In this document: piece by piece, positions 27,182 to 35,263 of the stretch | How the letters are laid out: the number at the start of each line of letters is the position of its first letter | Numbering within the stretch: position 1 is the stretch's first letter | Source of the DNA: Halomonas sp. YLGW01 | Lineage (GTDB): Bacteria > Pseudomonadota > Gammaproteobacteria > Pseudomonadales > Halomonadaceae | Reading direction: 5' to 3' | Length of the DNA: 64,000 nt | NCBI RefSeq assembly: GCF_014840935.1 | Contig: NZ_CP062005.1 | Location: forward strand, 1,550,001 to 1,614,000 | Notes under the pieces: model-generated | What the model was told of the DNA's origin: nothing | The model's database searches: none | What the model saw: the letters and a program-made list of their open reading frames with translations, nothing else | Translations under genes and position numbers: made by a program

Positions 27182-28678
27182 ATGGATGCTTCATTCTCTG
27201 ACCTTTTTACCGACCTGGTCGGCGCCGGCAACGGCCTGATCTGGGGCAGCGTGCTGATCTACCTGCTGATCGGTGCCGGCCTGCTGTTCACCATCATGAC
27301 GGGCGGTGTGCAGTTTCGCTATTTCGGCCACATGTTCAAGCTGCTCAAGCGTTCCCGCGAGGGCGGGGCGGGCATTTCGTCATTCCAGGCCCTGTCGACC
27401 AGCCTGGCGGCCCGCGTAGGGACCGGCAACCTGGCCGGCGTAGCGGTGGCCATCTACTTCGGTGGCCCCGGTGCCGTCTTCTGGATGTGGATGACCGCCC
27501 TGGTGGGCATGTCGACCAGTTTCGTCGAGTCGACTCTGGCACAGGCCTACAAGGTCAACCACGGTGATCAGACCTTCCGCGGGGGGCCGGCCTATTACAT
27601 CGAGCGCGGCCTCGGCTCGCGCTGGCTGGCCACGGCCTTCTCTGTCTGCCTCATCATTGCCTTCGGCCTCGCCTTCAACAGCGTGCAGGCCAACTCCATT
27701 GCCCTGGCCATGGAACAGGCCTTCGAGATCCCGACCTGGATCGTCGGTGCGGCCCTGGTGGTGGTGGTGACGCCGATCATCTTCGGTGGCCTGAAGTCCA
27801 TCGCCCGGGTCGCCGAACTGATCGTGCCGCTGATGGCGGTGCTGTATCTCGCGCTGGCGTTGATCGTGGTGGCGATGAATGCCTCCGAGCTGCCCGGTGC
27901 GATCATGACCATCCTGCGCAGCGCCTTCGGCCTCGAGCAGGCGGCCGGTGGCGCCGTGGGCTATGCCGTGGCGCAGGCGATGATGCAGGGCATCAAGCGG
28001 GGCCTCTTCTCCAACGAGGCCGGCATGGGCTCGGCGCCCAACGCCGCCGCCACCGCCAGCACCTCGCCGAACCATCCGGCGGCGCAGGGCTTCATCCAGA
28101 TGCTGGGGGTCTTTCTCGATACCCTGGTGATCTGTACCGCCACGGCGGCGATCATCATCATCTCCGGTCCGATGATGACCAGCGGCGATGCCCCGAACGG
28201 TATCCAGCTCACGCAGATGGCGCTGTCCTCCCACGTCGGTGACTGGGGCGGCATGTTCATCGCCGTGGCGATCCTGCTGTTCGCCTTCACCTCGGTGATC
28301 GCCAACTACTCCTATGGCGAGAGCAACATCGAGTACCTGGCCGGTCCGCGTCGTGCACGCACCGCGGTGTTCATCTATCGCCTGGCGGTGCTGGCGATGG
28401 TGATGATCGGCTCGGTGAGCAGCCTGAAGGCCATCTGGGGCTTCGCCGACCTGTCGATGGGCATGATGGCGCTGATCAACCTGGTGGCGATCCTGCTGCT
28501 GTCGCCCCTGGCCGTTGCCCTGTTCAAGGACTACGACCGTCAGGTTCGTGCCGGCGTTGATCCGGTGTTCGACCCGCGGCGCTTCCCCAAGCTCGTCGGC
28601 AAGGTCGATCCCCAGGCCTGGCCGGAGCGTGATGCGCCGGTGACCTCGGAGAGCGGCAAGCCCGCCGAGGCCCGCTAG
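27182..28678 (+). CDS. Sodium:alanine/glycine symporter (AGCS family)
   Basis: A 498-residue membrane transporter of the alanine/glycine:cation symporter family (AlsT/DagA type). Signature stretches are MTGGVQFRYFGHMFKLL, QALSTSLAARVGTGNLAGVAVAI, GGPGAVFWMWMTALVGMSTSFVESTLAQ and GIKRGLFSNEAGMGSAPNAAA. The residues around VGTGN and FSNEAGMGSAP form the conserved substrate- and Na+-binding core. It imports alanine or glycine with Na+. The ATG at 27182 matches the family start; the frame is open to 27134. Ends in a polar C-tail. Followed by an intrinsic terminator at 28726. Confidence 0.92.
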   Translation: MDASFSDLFTDLVGAGNGLIWGSVLIYLLIGAGLLFTIMTGGVQFRYFGHMFKLLKRSREGGAGISSFQALSTSLAARVGTGNLAGVAVAIYFGGPGAVFWMWMTALVGMSTSFVESTLAQAYKVNHGDQTFRGGPAYYIERGLGSRWLATAFSVCLIIAFGLAFNSVQANSIALAMEQAFEIPTWIVGAALVVVVTPIIFGGLKSIARVAELIVPLMAVLYLALALIVVAMNASELPGAIMTILRSAFGLEQAAGGAVGYAVAQAMMQGIKRGLFSNEAGMGSAPNAAATASTSPNHPAAQGFIQMLGVFLDTLVICTATAAIIIISGPMMTSGDAPNGIQLTQMALSSHVGDWGGMFIAVAILLFAFTSVIANYSYGESNIEYLAGPRRARTAVFIYRLAVLAMVMIGSVSSLKAIWGFADLSMGMMALINLVAILLLSPLAVALFKDYDRQVRAGVDPVFDPRRFPKLVGKVDPQAWPERDAPVTSESGKPAEAR

Positions 28679-28708
28679 GCGCTGTTTCCCCCTCTCTGAG
28701 GGAGCGGG

Positions 28709-28714
28709 TATACT
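28709..28714 (+). promoter_or_regulatory. Possible -10 box for yhhQ
   Basis: TATACT stands about 90 bases before the yhhQ start and upstream of the 28726 hairpin. No convincing -35 is seen. If used, the hairpin and riboswitch candidate would both be in the yhhQ leader. Confidence 0.3.
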
Positions 28715-28725
28715 GCGTAAGTGAT

Positions 28726-28760
28726 AGGCGCCACGGCTCATGCCGTGGCGCCTTGTGTTT
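28726..28760 (+). terminator. Intrinsic terminator between the AGCS symporter and yhhQ
   Basis: AGGCGCCACGGC pairs with GCCGTGGCGCCT around the loop TCAT (12-bp stem), followed by TGTGTTT. It stands 48 bases after the symporter stop. Confidence 0.75.
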
Positions 28761-28761
28761 C

Positions 28762-28798
28762 GAGGGTTCCCTCACCCCTCCGTCATTCAAAAAGGTGG
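28762..28798 (+). promoter_or_regulatory. Candidate preQ1-I riboswitch before yhhQ
   Basis: GAGG (28762-28765) can pair with CCTC (28777-28780). The loop starts GTTCC and ends CACC (28773-28776), which can pair with GGTG (28794-28797) as a pseudoknot. The linker is A-rich (CATTCAAAAA). The downstream partner overlaps the ribosome site AAGGTGG, 6 bases before the yhhQ ATG. This architecture (short P1, GTTC loop, A-rich tail, pseudoknot to the Shine-Dalgarno) matches the preQ1-I class. The gene it precedes is a known queuosine-precursor transporter family. A competing simple hairpin GAGGG/CCCTC exists, and the consensus match is from memory. Confidence 0.5.
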
Positions 28799-28801
28799 CA
28801 C

Positions 28802-29476
28802 ATGTTTACTCTGACATCCGCCCAGGCCAGCCGTTGCCTGGGCATCCTGGTGGCGTTTCACATTGGCGTGATCGCCGCCAGCAACTACCTCGTTCAGCTG
28901 CCGTTCACGCTGTTTGGCTTCCATACCACCTGGGGCGCGTTCAGCTTCCCGTTCATCTTCCTGGCCACTGACCTGACCGTACGACTCTTCGGCAAGGGGC
29001 CGGCGCGTATGATCATCGCCCGGGTGATGCTGCCGGCCTTGCTGGTGTCCTATGCCATCTCGGTGATCTTTCCCCAGGGCAGCTTCGCCGGACTCGGCGC
29101 GCTTGCCGAATGGAACCTGTTCGTCGGTCGCATTGCCCTGGCGAGCTTCATGGCCTATGTACTGGGCCAGCTGATGGACATTCAGGTCTTCGACCGGCTG
29201 CGTCGCCTGCGCGCCTGGTGGGTGGCGCCGGCGATCTCGACCCTGTTTGGCAACCTGGCGGATACCTTCGCCTTCTTCTCGATTGCCTTTTACAACAGCC
29301 CGGATGCCTTCATGGCCGCGCATTGGCCGGAAATTGCCTGGGTGGACTATGTCATCAAGCTGGGGATCAGCCTGCTGCTCTTCCTGCCCCTGTACGGTCT
29401 ATTGCTGGGCTGGCTCAGCCGGCGCCTGATGGCCTGGACGGGGCAGGACGACCGTGATCCGGTACTCGCCCAGTGA
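28802..29476 (+). CDS. yhhQ: Queuosine precursor transporter YhhQ (VUT family)
   Basis: A 224-residue membrane protein with about six helices. Family segments are AASNYLVQLPFTLFGFHTTWG, FSFPFIFLATDLTVRLFGK and ARMIIARVMLPALLVSYA. YVLGQLMDIQVFDRLRR and APAISTLFGNLADTFAFFSIAF follow. This is the COG1738/VUT family (YhhQ), which imports preQ0/preQ1 for tRNA queuosine. The ATG at 28802 follows AAGGTGG; the frame is open back to 28721 only through non-coding hairpin sequence. It precedes the esterase gene by 60 bases. Regulation by the element at 28762 is plausible. Confidence 0.9.
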   Translation: MFTLTSAQASRCLGILVAFHIGVIAASNYLVQLPFTLFGFHTTWGAFSFPFIFLATDLTVRLFGKGPARMIIARVMLPALLVSYAISVIFPQGSFAGLGALAEWNLFVGRIALASFMAYVLGQLMDIQVFDRLRRLRAWWVAPAISTLFGNLADTFAFFSIAFYNSPDAFMAAHWPEIAWVDYVIKLGISLLLFLPLYGLLLGWLSRRLMAWTGQDDRDPVLAQ

Positions 29477-29535
29477 CGCCGGGCCCGCTCGCCGACTCTC
29501 ATTCATGTTCATCGGCTCTCATTTCAGGAGACCTC

Positions 29536-30327
29536 ATGACAGCTGAACTGCATACCCTCGACAGCGGCGGCGAAGGCACGCCGCTGGTGGTGATCCATGG
29601 CCTGCTGGGCAGCGCCGACAACTGGCGCTCTCATCTCAAGCAGTGGGAGCGCCGCCATCGGGTGGTGGCGCTGGATCTGCGTAATCACGGTCGCTCGCCT
29701 CACCTGGAAGGCATGTCCTATCGGGCCATGGCCGAGGACGTGATGGCGGCGCTGGATCGCCTGGAGATCGCGCGCTGCCACCTGTTAGGCCACTCGATGG
29801 GCGGCAAGGTGGCCATGAGCCTGGCGCGGCTGTCTCCCGAGCGGGTGGATTCCTTGATCGTGGCCGATATCGCCCCGGTCACCTACGACCACGGCCACGA
29901 CGCCATCTTCAAGGCCCTGCGTCACGCCGAGGCCAACGCGCCGGCTAATCGCCGTGAGGTGGATGCCCTGATGGCCGAGCACGTCGATGAAAAGGCGATT
30001 CGCCTGTTTCTGGCGACAAATCTGGAGCGTGACGAGGAGGGCGGCATGCGCTGGCGGGTCGGGCTCGATCATATCGAGGCCGGCTACGACGATATCCGCG
30101 GCGAGCCGGCCGGGGAGGGTGCCTTCGAGGGGCCGAGCCTGGTGCTGCGCGGCGGGCGCTCGAACTACGTGACCGATGCGCTGGTACCGTCGGTGAAAGA
30201 GGTGCTGCCGTCGGCTCAGATCGCGACCCTCGATGCCGGTCACTGGCTGCATGCCGAGCAGCCCACGGCCTTTCAGCGGGCGGTGACCGAGTTCATCGAG
30301 ACGCTGGATCAGTCCTCTCGGGGCTGA
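29536..30327 (+). CDS. Alpha/beta hydrolase, YbfF-type esterase
   Basis: A 263-residue alpha/beta hydrolase. The oxyanion loop is HGLLGSADNWRSHLK, the strand VVALDLRNHGRSPH follows, and the nucleophile elbow is GHSMGGK with the catalytic Ser. The acid and His are in the C-terminal part, the His in DAGHWLHAEQP. The pattern from GLLGSxDNW to RNHGRSP matches YbfF and related short-acyl esterases. The physiological substrate is unknown. GGAG precedes the ATG at 29536. Its last 19 bases overlap the convergent exonuclease gene on the other strand. Confidence 0.87.
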   Translation: MTAELHTLDSGGEGTPLVVIHGLLGSADNWRSHLKQWERRHRVVALDLRNHGRSPHLEGMSYRAMAEDVMAALDRLEIARCHLLGHSMGGKVAMSLARLSPERVDSLIVADIAPVTYDHGHDAIFKALRHAEANAPANRREVDALMAEHVDEKAIRLFLATNLERDEEGGMRWRVGLDHIEAGYDDIRGEPAGEGAFEGPSLVLRGGRSNYVTDALVPSVKEVLPSAQIATLDAGHWLHAEQPTAFQRAVTEFIETLDQSSRG

Positions 30328-31739
30328 GGCGTCTCGTCGGTGTCCAGTAGCTGAATCGTGCGCGTCGCCGTGCCCTGGTCGTGAGCCTGATCCCGATCCA
30401 GGGCGCGGCGCAGGATCTTGTAGGTATCGATATCGAAGCTCACCGGCTGGCCGTCGAGCGTGGCCAGCGAGGCCTGGTCCAGGCGCTCGATGCTTCCCAG
30501 ATAGCACCACTGATCGACCACATGCCAGGCGAGCACGCTGTCGCCCTCCATGCCCTCGCCGATGGCGACTCGCCCGGGCCAGGGCCACTGCTGCACGCGA
30601 AGGCGCGCCAGGGCTTCCCGGGCCCGTGCATCGTGGGCGTCCCTCGATTCCTGGCCGTGGCAGGCGCCGCGACAGCGACCCAGCTGGCTGGAGAAGCAGC
30701 GCCCGCGTCCCTTTTCCAGCCCCAATAGCCGGGGGCAGAGCCCGTGGTGCTCGGCAATCTGCTTGAGGGCCTGACGCGCCTCCTTGCCGGCATGAAAGAG
30801 GCCGTACAGCGGCTCATCCTTGCGACCCGCGATCTCCTCCGCACGCACCAGCCGGGGCGCCGTCTCACCCGCCGGCCATTGCCAACCCATCAGCCCGCCC
30901 TGGCGGCGCAGCCGGCGGTTCATGATCGGTAGCCGGCTCTTGATCAGTCGTGCCTCGAGCAGCTGGGCCCCCAGGTCTCCCGCCGTCTCATGCCACTCGA
31001 GATCCTGGATCTGCTGGGTCAGGCGCATCTTGCGATCTTGGCTCAGGTCGTCGTGAAAATGCGTCAGCACCCGGGCTCGCAGGTTGATGCTCTTGCCGAT
31101 ATAGAGCGGCAAGCGATTGTGGCCATAGAAGAGATAGACCCCGGGACGCTCGGGGATCTCCTGCATCAGGCCGGGGTCCAGCTGGCTGGGCAGGCTCGGC
31201 ATGCGACGCTGCTCGGCCAGCAGGGTGGCGAAGTGATCCTCGTCCACCTGGGTCTGCCAGTGTTGCCAGAGGGCGAGCAGTGCCTCTGCATCGCCCTCGG
31301 CCCGGTGACGCGCCTGACGGGGCAGGTCATAGCGCTCGATGAGGGCGTCGAGATTGTGGTGAGGGTGTTCAGGGGCCAGGCGCCGGGACAGCTTCAAGGT
31401 GCAGAGGGTGCGGGCACGAAACTGGATATCGGCGCGGGCGAATTCGTTACGCAGGAAACCATAGTCGAAGCGCATGTTATGGGCGACAAGCTCGGCATCG
31501 CCGAGAAAGGCGTAGAAAGCGTCGGCCAGATCGGCGAAGCGCGGGGCATCTTCGACCATGGCCTCCGTGATGCCGGTGAGGCGCTGGATCTGGGCAGGAA
31601 TGGGCTGCCCCGGATTGACCAGCTGCACGAACCGCTCGACGACTTCGCCATCGAACACCTTGAGGGCGGCGATTTCGGTGATACGGTCCCGGGTAGTGCG
31701 GGTGCCGGTCGTTTCCAGGTCGAGAAACACCTTGATCAT
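30309..31739 (-). CDS. DnaQ-like exonuclease fused to a GIY-YIG (Cho/UvrC-type) nuclease
   Basis: A 476-residue two-nuclease protein. Residues 1-165 form a DEDDh exonuclease: FLDLETTG, VAHNMRFDYGFLRNE, and HRAEGDAEALLALW. Residues about 200-290 form a GIY-YIG domain: ERPGVYLFYGHNRLPLYIGKSINLRARV, with the catalytic Arg and a downstream Glu in LLEARLIK. The C-terminal 180 residues contain the Cys-rich CFSSQLGRCRGACHG typical of Cho-like/PolIII-epsilon-like proteins. It probably acts in DNA repair, cutting 3' of lesions as UvrC/Cho does and trimming ends. It is distinct from the proofreading DnaQ at 19087. The ATG directly precedes the exonuclease strand. Confidence 0.87.
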   Translation of the reverse strand: MIKVFLDLETTGTRTTRDRITEIAALKVFDGEVVERFVQLVNPGQPIPAQIQRLTGITEAMVEDAPRFADLADAFYAFLGDAELVAHNMRFDYGFLRNEFARADIQFRARTLCTLKLSRRLAPEHPHHNLDALIERYDLPRQARHRAEGDAEALLALWQHWQTQVDEDHFATLLAEQRRMPSLPSQLDPGLMQEIPERPGVYLFYGHNRLPLYIGKSINLRARVLTHFHDDLSQDRKMRLTQQIQDLEWHETAGDLGAQLLEARLIKSRLPIMNRRLRRQGGLMGWQWPAGETAPRLVRAEEIAGRKDEPLYGLFHAGKEARQALKQIAEHHGLCPRLLGLEKGRGRCFSSQLGRCRGACHGQESRDAHDARAREALARLRVQQWPWPGRVAIGEGMEGDSVLAWHVVDQWCYLGSIERLDQASLATLDGQPVSFDIDTYKILRRALDRDQAHDQGTATRTIQLLDTDETPQPRED

Positions 31740-31784
31740 GATCGCTGGCCCGATGCTGGACGCGAGTGCGGGTGCCTCTTTGGG

Positions 31785-32978
31785 TCAGGTTGAATTGGGG
31801 TTCATCGCCAGCTGGGCCACGGGGATATCCTCGTCGATGAAGGCCCGCTCCTGAAGGAAGGCATCGAAGGTGGCATAGCGGTCGGTATTGAGCATGCCGG
31901 GGCTCGGCGCCATCCGCCTCAAGGTGGCAGCCCAGGCTCGCCGGTTGGCCTCGCTGTCGATGCCGGGCTCTTCCTCGATCAGCAGCGACCAGGCCGCCTC
32001 CGGGTGATTGATCATCCAGTTGGTGGCCTCCTCTAGCGCGGCAAGCAGGTGTCGGATGTCGTCGCGCTTGCTCTCGAGACGCTCGCGGTTGGCGATCAGT
32101 ACCAGGCCATCATGGCGCGGCAGGCCATGCTCCTCGGCGAGGAAGTGCCGGCTGGTAATGCCTTCCTGCGCGAGCAGCGCCGGCATGACGTTGCGGGGCG
32201 CACCTATCACCGCATCGACGCGTTTCTCGACCAGTGCACGCACCATGGCAAAGTCGATCTTTTCGAGTGTGACGTCATTCAGCGTCATGCCGTGATGATT
32301 CAGCATGGTGGCGAGGACAGGATTGATGCTGTCCTGGAAGGCGTAGCCGACGGTCTTTCCTGCCAGCTCCGTGAGCTTGGTGATATCACTGTCCTCGCGC
32401 ACGATCAGTGACGAGAGCGGGGTGTCGATCAGGGTGGCGATGCGCACCAGTGGTAGCCCTTGGGCGATCAGCATGTGAAGCTGCGGTTCACGCCCCAGAG
32501 CCAGGTCGGCACGATCCGCCGCTACCAGTTTCGCCGGCACGCTGGGGTCTGCCGGCGTGGTAATGGTCAGAGTTACCCCTTGGCGCTCGAGCTCGCCATG
32601 GGCCTGAGCGACGAACAGCGCGGCATGCTGAGGAGAAGGGTACCAGTCGAGCACCAGGTGAAGTTCCCGTGTCGGTGGTGGCTCGATCGGCTCGGGTGAC
32701 CCTTGGACAATCGAGGGAACCTCGACGGCAGGCTCGGCAGCGCGGCCGGAAGCCTCGTTCTCGGCTGCTGCCGCCTGGGGAGTGTCCTGCCCGGTTGCGT
32801 CCGTCCCACTCTCGACCGCCTCGGCAGGTGGCGTGTCTTTCTGGGCCTGCGATGCTGCCTCGGGGGCTTGCGCCCAGGCCGGCAGGCTCGCCACTGCTGC
32901 GGCCACCAACAGGCCCGCCATCAACAGTGGTGATCGCCAGACGTAGCGCCTCGACGGCCGCATCGAACGAATAGACAT
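31785..32978 (-). CDS. NMT1/THI5-like ABC transporter substrate-binding protein
   Basis: A 397-residue exported protein. A signal peptide (LLMAGLLVAAAVASLPAWA) is followed by an Ala/Glu/Pro-rich linker to about residue 110. The NMT1/ThiY-type binding domain then begins at LHLVLDWYPSPQHAALFVAQAHGE. Further landmarks are ADRADLALGREPQLHMLIAQGLPLV, LAGKTVGYAFQDS and RALVEKRVDAVIGAP. Homologues bind pyrimidine (HMP-type) or sulfonate-like ligands. No permease or ATPase is adjacent, so it is an orphan component here. The ATG at 32978 is used; the base triplet before it in frame is TTG. The long acidic linker is unusual. Confidence 0.8.
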   Translation of the reverse strand: MSIRSMRPSRRYVWRSPLLMAGLLVAAAVASLPAWAQAPEAASQAQKDTPPAEAVESGTDATGQDTPQAAAAENEASGRAAEPAVEVPSIVQGSPEPIEPPPTRELHLVLDWYPSPQHAALFVAQAHGELERQGVTLTITTPADPSVPAKLVAADRADLALGREPQLHMLIAQGLPLVRIATLIDTPLSSLIVREDSDITKLTELAGKTVGYAFQDSINPVLATMLNHHGMTLNDVTLEKIDFAMVRALVEKRVDAVIGAPRNVMPALLAQEGITSRHFLAEEHGLPRHDGLVLIANRERLESKRDDIRHLLAALEEATNWMINHPEAAWSLLIEEEPGIDSEANRRAWAATLRRMAPSPGMLNTDRYATFDAFLQERAFIDEDIPVAQLAMNPNST

Positions 32979-33143
32979 CAACAGAAGACTCCCGAGGCAT
33001 AGGGGTGTGTGGATTCATCGGTCAATCCGGACCAGTTTATCCCTCCTGAGCATGAATGAGCCAGCCGCGGCCCGCCGGGTTCGTCGCCGCCTTGGAGTGG
33101 CTATGCCATAATGGCGCCCTGTTTGGCTCGATCACGGATGACC

Positions 33144-34853
33144 ATGGACAGCATCAATACTCTCTTTCTGCTCAGTGGTTTCCTGATCACTTTGAGCATT
33201 CTGGCAAGCCGGCTTTCCACCCTGTTTGGCCTTCCTCTGTTGGTCATTTTTCTTGGCCTTGGCATGCTCGCCGGTGAGGAAGGGGTGCTGGGCATCCAGT
33301 TCGATGATTACTCCCTTGCCTTCCTGATCGGCCACCTGGCCCTGGCGATGATCCTGCTTGACGGTGGCCTGCGCACGCGCCTGAAAACCTTTCGGGTGGG
33401 CTTCAAGCCCGCGCTGTCGCTGGCGACCTTCGGTGTCTTCATCACCAGCGGGGTGGTGGGGCTGCTCGCCATGTGGGTCTTCGACCTGACCCTGATCCAG
33501 GGGTTGCTGGTCGGCGCCATCGTTGGCTCCACCGATGCCGCGGCGGTGTTCTCGATGCTCGGCGGTCAGGGCATCAACCTCAATGAGCGGGTCGGGGCGA
33601 CCCTCGAGATCGAATCCGGCACCAACGACCCGATGGCGATCTTCCTGACACTGACGCTGGTCGAGCTGCTGGTCGGTGATCTGGGCGGGATGGCCGGCAC
33701 CCTGATTTTCCTCTTCACCCAGTTTGGCCTGGGGCTGGCGATCGGCCTGGGCGCCGGTTGGTGCATCGCGCGGCTCTTGCGTTGGCTGGATCTGGCGCCG
33801 GGGCTCTATTCATTGCTGGCGCTGGCACTCGGCTTTTTCGTGTTCGGTGCCACCAGCTGGCTGGGCGGAAGCGGTTTCCTGGCCATCTATCTGACGGGCT
33901 TGATGATCGGCAACCAGCCGGGGCGACATCTCGACTTCATCCTGCCGGTGCACGATGGCCTCGCCTGGCTCAGCCAGATCGGACTCTTCCTGGTGCTCGG
34001 CCTGCTGGTTAACCCAAGCGAAGTGCTCGAGTTTGCGCTGCCGTCGCTGTTGGTGGCGCTGGCGCTGATCTTCGTGGCCCGCCCGTTGGCGGTGTTGATC
34101 GCGATCAAGCCTTTCTTCAAGTTTCGCTGGCGAGAGGTCGGCTTCATTGCCTGGGTGGGGCTGCGCGGAGCGGTGCCGATCGTGCTGGCGATTTTCCCGG
34201 TGATCGGCGGGGTGGAGAATGCCTCGCTGTACTTCAATGTCGCCTTCGCGGTGGTGCTGCTGTCGCTGCTGATCCAGGGCGGCAGCCTGCCGCTGATGGC
34301 GCGCTGGATGAAGGTCGAAGTGCCTGCCACGGTGACGCCCAACAAGCGCGGGCCGCTGGGCGTCTTGCCGGAGAACGACTACGAGATGTTCGTGTATCAG
34401 GTCGAGGATCAAGCCCTGGAAGGTGTGCCCATTCGCCTGCTGCGCTTTCCCTCGGGGGCCCTGATTTCTGCCATGTTCCGTCAGCATGTGATGCTGCATC
34501 CCAAGGGCAGTACCGAATTGCGGTTCGGTGATGTGGTCTGCGTGATCGGCCGCAGCGATGACCTGCCGGCGTTGAACCGTCTCTTCAATGGTGATGCCCG
34601 CCTGGAGCGGGCGCGCGCCTTCTTTGGCACCTTCACCCTGGAAGGCGATGCCCTTATGTCGGATGTGGCCGAGGCCTATGGTCTGACCCTCAGCCCCGGG
34701 GAGAAGGAGATGACGCTGGGGGAATATGTGTCGCTCAGGGTAGGAGGGCACCCGGTGGTAGGCGATGACGTGGATTGGCATGGCTTCCACTGGGTAGTCA
34801 GCGAAATGCGCGGCAATCAGATCACCAAGGTGGGCCTGCGCCTCTACTATTAA
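33144..34853 (+). CDS. K+/H+ (or Na+/H+) antiporter, CvrA/NhaP2 type (CPA1)
   Basis: A 569-residue cation:proton antiporter. The membrane domain (residues 1 to about 390) has about 12 helices. It includes LVIFLGLGMLAGEEG, LLDGGLRTR, VGSTDAAAVFSML and EIESGTNDPMAIFLT, with the conserved acidic pair, and GLRGAVPIVLAIFP. A cytoplasmic TrkA-C-like domain follows (about 400-490), and then a CorC/HlyC-like C-terminal domain. This three-part layout matches CvrA/NhaP2, which exports K+ and aids pH and turgor adaptation. The ATG at 33144 (MDSINTLFLLSG) fits homologue starts. No strong ribosome site is visible. Confidence 0.9.
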   Translation: MDSINTLFLLSGFLITLSILASRLSTLFGLPLLVIFLGLGMLAGEEGVLGIQFDDYSLAFLIGHLALAMILLDGGLRTRLKTFRVGFKPALSLATFGVFITSGVVGLLAMWVFDLTLIQGLLVGAIVGSTDAAAVFSMLGGQGINLNERVGATLEIESGTNDPMAIFLTLTLVELLVGDLGGMAGTLIFLFTQFGLGLAIGLGAGWCIARLLRWLDLAPGLYSLLALALGFFVFGATSWLGGSGFLAIYLTGLMIGNQPGRHLDFILPVHDGLAWLSQIGLFLVLGLLVNPSEVLEFALPSLLVALALIFVARPLAVLIAIKPFFKFRWREVGFIAWVGLRGAVPIVLAIFPVIGGVENASLYFNVAFAVVLLSLLIQGGSLPLMARWMKVEVPATVTPNKRGPLGVLPENDYEMFVYQVEDQALEGVPIRLLRFPSGALISAMFRQHVMLHPKGSTELRFGDVVCVIGRSDDLPALNRLFNGDARLERARAFFGTFTLEGDALMSDVAEAYGLTLSPGEKEMTLGEYVSLRVGGHPVVGDDVDWHGFHWVVSEMRGNQITKVGLRLYY

Positions 34854-34908
34854 TTAATGCCATGAAATACCGGAGCAGCGTCGTAACGCATTGATCGCAA
34901 ACTGCCTC

Positions 34909-34936
34909 TTGACGAATCGAGCGAAGCTGGTAGTAT
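34909..34936 (+). promoter_or_regulatory. Promoter of tRNA-Ser
   Basis: TTGACG (34909-34914) and TAGTAT (34931-34936) with a 16-base spacer lie just before the tRNA. Initiation would fall close to the mature 5' end at 34952. Confidence 0.65.
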
Positions 34937-34951
34937 ATGCATCCGTAAGCC

Positions 34952-35041
34952 GGAGGGATGGCAGAGCGGTTTAATGCACCGGTCTTGAAAACCGGCGTAG
35001 GCTAATACCTACCCAGGGTTCGAATCCCTGTCCCTCCGCCA
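34952..35041 (+). tRNA. tRNA-Ser (anticodon UGA)
   Basis: A 90-base class II tRNA. The acceptor stem GGAGGGA pairs with TCCCTCC, followed by discriminator G and encoded CCA (35039-35041). The anticodon arm CCGGT-CTTGAAA-ACCGG carries TGA, reading UCN serine codons. A long variable arm (GTAGGC ... CCTAC) and a standard T arm (AGGGTTCGAATCCCT) are present. It is followed by a strong terminator. Confidence 0.97.
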
Positions 35042-35048
35042 TAATTTG

Positions 35049-35081
35049 AAAAGGGACCAGCAATTGCTGGTCCCTTTTTTT
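35049..35081 (+). terminator. Intrinsic terminator after tRNA-Ser
   Basis: GGGACCAGCAA pairs with TTGCTGGTCCC as a continuous palindrome flanked by AAAA and a run of seven T. It is a textbook Rho-independent terminator 11 bases from the tRNA end. Confidence 0.93.
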
Positions 35082-35263
35082 GTTTGGTCGGCGACGAATC
35101 CCCTCGTCAGCACGTGGGCCGTAACCTGGTGATGGCGCCATTCTCTCATCAGTGCACCTGCCCAACCCGCCAAAGACATTCGGTGTGCCTCTTTGTCCCA
35201 GCGCGGTGACCCGCATTAGGTTGTATCATCACTTGATGATTTACCTGTTGTGACGGGGGTGCT

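Noticed and set aside
27380-28741. A 453-residue open frame on the minus strand opposite the AGCS symporter
   Set aside because: His/Arg/Gly-rich translation of the complementary strand; the symporter on the plus strand has clear family motifs.
34971-35216. An 81-residue open frame on the minus strand across the tRNA
   Set aside because: It translates tRNA-Ser backwards (EGQGFEPWVGISLRRFSRPVH), a well-known artefact.
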